DNA of 64,000 bases from Hyphococcus sp. (GTDB taxonomy: Bacteria; Pseudomonadota; Alphaproteobacteria; Caulobacterales; Parvularculaceae), in the NCBI GenBank assembly GCA_013002535.1, contig JABDJK010000030.1, positions 2,501-66,500 of the forward strand. The letters are read 5' to 3'. A model generated the notes under the pieces. That model was not told where the DNA came from. It did no database searches and saw only the letters and a list, made by a program, of their open reading frames with translations. A program made the translations under genes and the position numbers. Positions 62,028 through 64,000 of this stretch are shown one piece after another; positions within the stretch are counted from its first letter, which is position 1; the number at the start of each line of letters is the position of its first letter.

Positions 62028-62939
62028 ATGAGCCCGGAAGCGCTCGACAAAATCATCATCGCCATTGATCCGGCGTCGCAACTGTTGCTTGCGGCGTCGA
62101 TCGTTACATTGATGTTCGCAATCGCCCTCGGATTGAAGCCCGAAAACTTCGCGTTCCTGAAAACTTCGCCGCGTCTTTTCTGGGGCGGGTTGTTCGCCCA
62201 GATTATCGCCTTGCCGCTGATGACCATTGCGCTTGCCGCCGGGCTTGGCGTCGGCCCGTCTGTCGCGCTCGGAATGATCGTCGTTGCGGCCTGTCCCGGC
62301 GGCAGCGTTTCGAATTTCATGACGTATTTGTCGCGCGGGGACGTGGCCTATTCGGTTTCGCTAACTGCGGGATCGAGCATCATCGCTGCATTCTGGACGC
62401 CGTTCGCGATAATTTTCTGGTCGGACATTTATCCGCCGACATCCGATCTTCTTGAAATTATCGAATTTAACCGCGCCGGGTTTGTTGCACAGACAACCAT
62501 TATGCTCGCGGCGCCCTTGATCGCCGGGATGACGATCGCGCGATACGCGCCGTCAATTGCTGACCGCATCAAGGGACCGCTTGCCATTCTTGGCGGCCTG
62601 ACCATGGGCGGCGTCATCGTCTATAGCGTTCTTGATTTCATTCCCCTCATAAAGTCAGCATGGGCGCTAATCTTGATCCCCGTCGCCATTCATAACGCAG
62701 CGGCGTTTGCGATGGGGGCGGGCGCCGGCTGGGCGCTGCGCGGCAATGCGGCCCAGCGGCGGTCCCTCACCTTCGAGGTTGGGATCCAAAATGCCGGGCT
62801 GGCGGTCGTTTTGATGCTCAGCCAGTTGGACGGGCTCGGCGGCGGCGCGGCAGTCGCCGCATCTTGGGGCGTTTGGCACTTTTTTTCCGGCGGCGCTATG
62901 ATCGCTTTTTTCCGCATGACGACAAGGAGCGATCCATGA
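62028..62939 (+). CDS. BASS-family (bile acid:sodium symporter) transporter
   Basis: The 303-residue protein has about nine to ten membrane helices. The BASS core motifs are VVAACPGGSVSNFMTYLSRGDVAYSVSLTAGSS (in parts), with the conserved sodium-site residues, and the second crossover FEVGIQNAGLAVVL. Members move organic anions with Na+. The substrate is not deducible, but the ATGA-coupled D-aminoacylase-type gene suggests an N-acyl-amino acid or similar. The start follows DUF3429 by 13 bases. Confidence 0.88.
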   Translation: MSPEALDKIIIAIDPASQLLLAASIVTLMFAIALGLKPENFAFLKTSPRLFWGGLFAQIIALPLMTIALAAGLGVGPSVALGMIVVAACPGGSVSNFMTYLSRGDVAYSVSLTAGSSIIAAFWTPFAIIFWSDIYPPTSDLLEIIEFNRAGFVAQTTIMLAAPLIAGMTIARYAPSIADRIKGPLAILGGLTMGGVIVYSVLDFIPLIKSAWALILIPVAIHNAAAFAMGAGAGWALRGNAAQRRSLTFEVGIQNAGLAVVLMLSQLDGLGGGAAVAASWGVWHFFSGGAMIAFFRMTTRSDP

Positions 62940-64000
62940 CGTTTGATCTTAAAATTTCCAGCGGCCTAGTTTATGACGGCGACGGCGGCGAACCCGTTCG
63001 CGCGAGTATAGGCGTCAAGGACGGCCGCATCGCAGAAATCGGCGAATGCGCCGCGGACGCCGACCGGAACGTTGACGCGGAGGGCGCCATCGTTACGCCC
63101 GGCTTTATCGACCTTCACACCCACTATGACGGGCAAATTTCTTGGGACGAAGAATTACGTCCCTCGGTCAATCATGGCGTCACGACCCTGATCATGGGGA
63201 ATTGCGGGATTGGCTTCGCCCCGGTCCACGAGCATGACCATGACCGCCTCGTCCGGTTGATGGAAGGCGTTGAAGATATTCCCGGAACCGCGCTTCACGA
63301 AGGCCTCACCTGGGACTGGACATCATTCCCGGATTACATGGAGGCGATCGACAAGCTTCCGCATACTGTCGATTTTGGCGTCATGATCGGCCATGACCCA
63401 GTTCGCGTTTTTGCCATGGGCGAGCGCGCCAGCGCCTTTGAACAAGCGAACGACGCTGACATCGCAAAAATGCGCGACATCGTGCGCGAGGCGATGGAAG
63501 CCGGCGCAGCGGGATTTTCAATTGGCCGAACAGATGTTCATCGCACCGCCGACGGCGAATGGACGCCAAGCGCCGAAGCGAATGTCAAGGAATTGACCGG
63601 CATCGCCTCTGCCCTCGCTGATCTCGATCACGGAGTCCTTCAGATCGTCAACGACTTCAATATTGAACGCGAAGGCGACCAATTCGCTGAAGAATTTGAG
63701 ATCATCGAGGCGTTTGTGCGCGCCGGAAATAAACCCGCCTCGATCTCGCTGATGCAACGCGATATGGCGCCGAACGACTGGAAACGCATCTTGAACGAGG
63801 CTGACCGCTTACGCGCGGACGGGGTTGCGCTCCACCCGCAAGTGGCGCCGCGCGCCATCGGCGTCTTTCAAGGATTGCAATGCACGTTTCATCCAGTGAT
63901 GGCGCAACCGTCTTATATTGCAATTAGGGACAAGCCGCTGGAAGAGCGTGTGGCGATCATGCGCGATCCAGCGTTCCGAGAAAAATGTCTGGCGGAGGCG
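62936..64000 (+). CDS. Amidohydrolase, N-acyl-D-amino-acid deacylase type (3' end outside window)
   Basis: The first 355 codons run open to the window edge. The N-terminal [33 protein letters not shown] with the HxH metal site, [21 protein letters not shown] and [14 protein letters not shown] match D-aminoacylase-type amidohydrolases. [10 protein letters not shown] in the second half fits too. The usual end of the family, with further His, is outside. The ATG lies in an ATGA overlap with the BASS gene. The substrate is likely an N-acyl-amino acid, as inferred from family. Confidence 0.85.
   Translation, partial: MTFDLKISSGLVYDGDGGEPVRASIGVKDGRIAEIGECAADADRNVDAEGAIVTPGFIDLHTHYDGQISWDEELRPSVNHGVTTLIMGNCGIGFAPVHEHDHDRLVRLMEGVEDIPGTALHEGLTWDWTSFPDYMEAIDKLPHTVDFGVMIGHDPVRVFAMGERASAFEQANDADIAKMRDIVREAMEAGAAGFSIGRTDVHRTADGEWTPSAEANVKELTGIASALADLDHGVLQIVNDFNIEREGDQFAEEFEIIEAFVRAGNKPASISLMQRDMAPNDWKRILNEADRLRADGVALHPQVAPRAIGVFQGLQCTFHPVMAQPSYIAIRDKPLEERVAIMRDPAFREKCLAEA

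Noticed and set aside
1-64000. CRISPR arrays, insertion sequences, prophage and integrases
   Set aside because: No direct-repeat spacing, transposase or integrase motif was seen in any frame I read.

Overview
The window reads as chromosomal core DNA of an alphaproteobacterium. It is densely coded, moderately GC-rich, and rich in ATGA/GTGA start-stop overlaps. Family-level markers support this: small proteins of the DUF3126 and DUF4170 type, a tldE/DUF4170/DUF374/kdtA/lpxK lipid A neighbourhood, glyQ/glyS/ppdK on one strand, a SleB-type hydrolase, a TIGR02186-type protein beside a TauE exporter, and a PodJ-type polarity protein preceded by a perfect CtrA-type box. A Caulobacterales or Parvularculales-like relative fits best, but this is inference from gene content. 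I saw no rRNA, tRNA, CRISPR array, insertion sequence or prophage.

Region by region. 1-8.5 kb: the 3' end of a patatin-like phospholipase, a CBS-pair protein, a rhomboid protease, a tandem PilZ protein followed by a GYF_2-type protein, phoH, several membrane proteins of unknown role and a PCu(A)C-type copper lipoprotein. 8.6-14.9 kb: an ABC-F ATPase, a UbiD-family decarboxylase with a zinc-ribbon neighbour, a secreted esterase and a GST. 14.9-23.1 kb: an envelope block with tldE/pmbA, DUF4170, a Cys-based (CtpA-like) phosphatase, an MsbA-type exporter and a tightly coupled DUF374-kdtA-lpxK-lpxL operon. 24.2-29.1 kb: the de novo NAD operon nadA-nadB-small ORF-nadC-MBL hydrolase, with a promoter-embedded palindrome and a REP-like inverted pair between nadA and nadB. 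29.1-32.1 kb: a glycosyltransferase coupled to an FAD oxidoreductase, and a SleB-type hydrolase.

32.3-44 kb: ppdK, glyS and, 5.6 kb away on the same strand, glyQ. Between glyS and glyQ sit small accessory genes (FkbM methyltransferase, ABM-like, DUF6438 lipoprotein, mtgA, DUF1761, GFA and unknowns). 44-48 kb: an amino acid permease coupled to a dimethylargininase-family gene, divergent from kynB-kynU. 48-52.7 kb: a TPR-like exported protein, an extraordinary arginine-rich secreted protein, a DNA cytosine methyltransferase coupled to a Vsr endonuclease, and a small GNAT protein. 52.7-56.4 kb: a TM-helix-repeat (CmpX-like) membrane protein, a hexapeptide acetyltransferase and an acyl-CoA dehydrogenase. 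56.4-64 kb: the PodJ-like protein, TauE/SafE exporter, TIGR02186 protein, DUF3429 protein, BASS-family transporter and the 5' part of a D-aminoacylase-type amidohydrolase that runs off the window.

The strongest second-look items are the phosphatase inside the lipid A block, the CtrA-type box before the PodJ-like gene, the arginine-rich exported protein, the palindromic operator before nadA, the REP-like pair and extra small gene inside the NAD operon, and the Dcm-Vsr pair without a visible restriction enzyme. No single locus stands out as a clear new multi-gene system.
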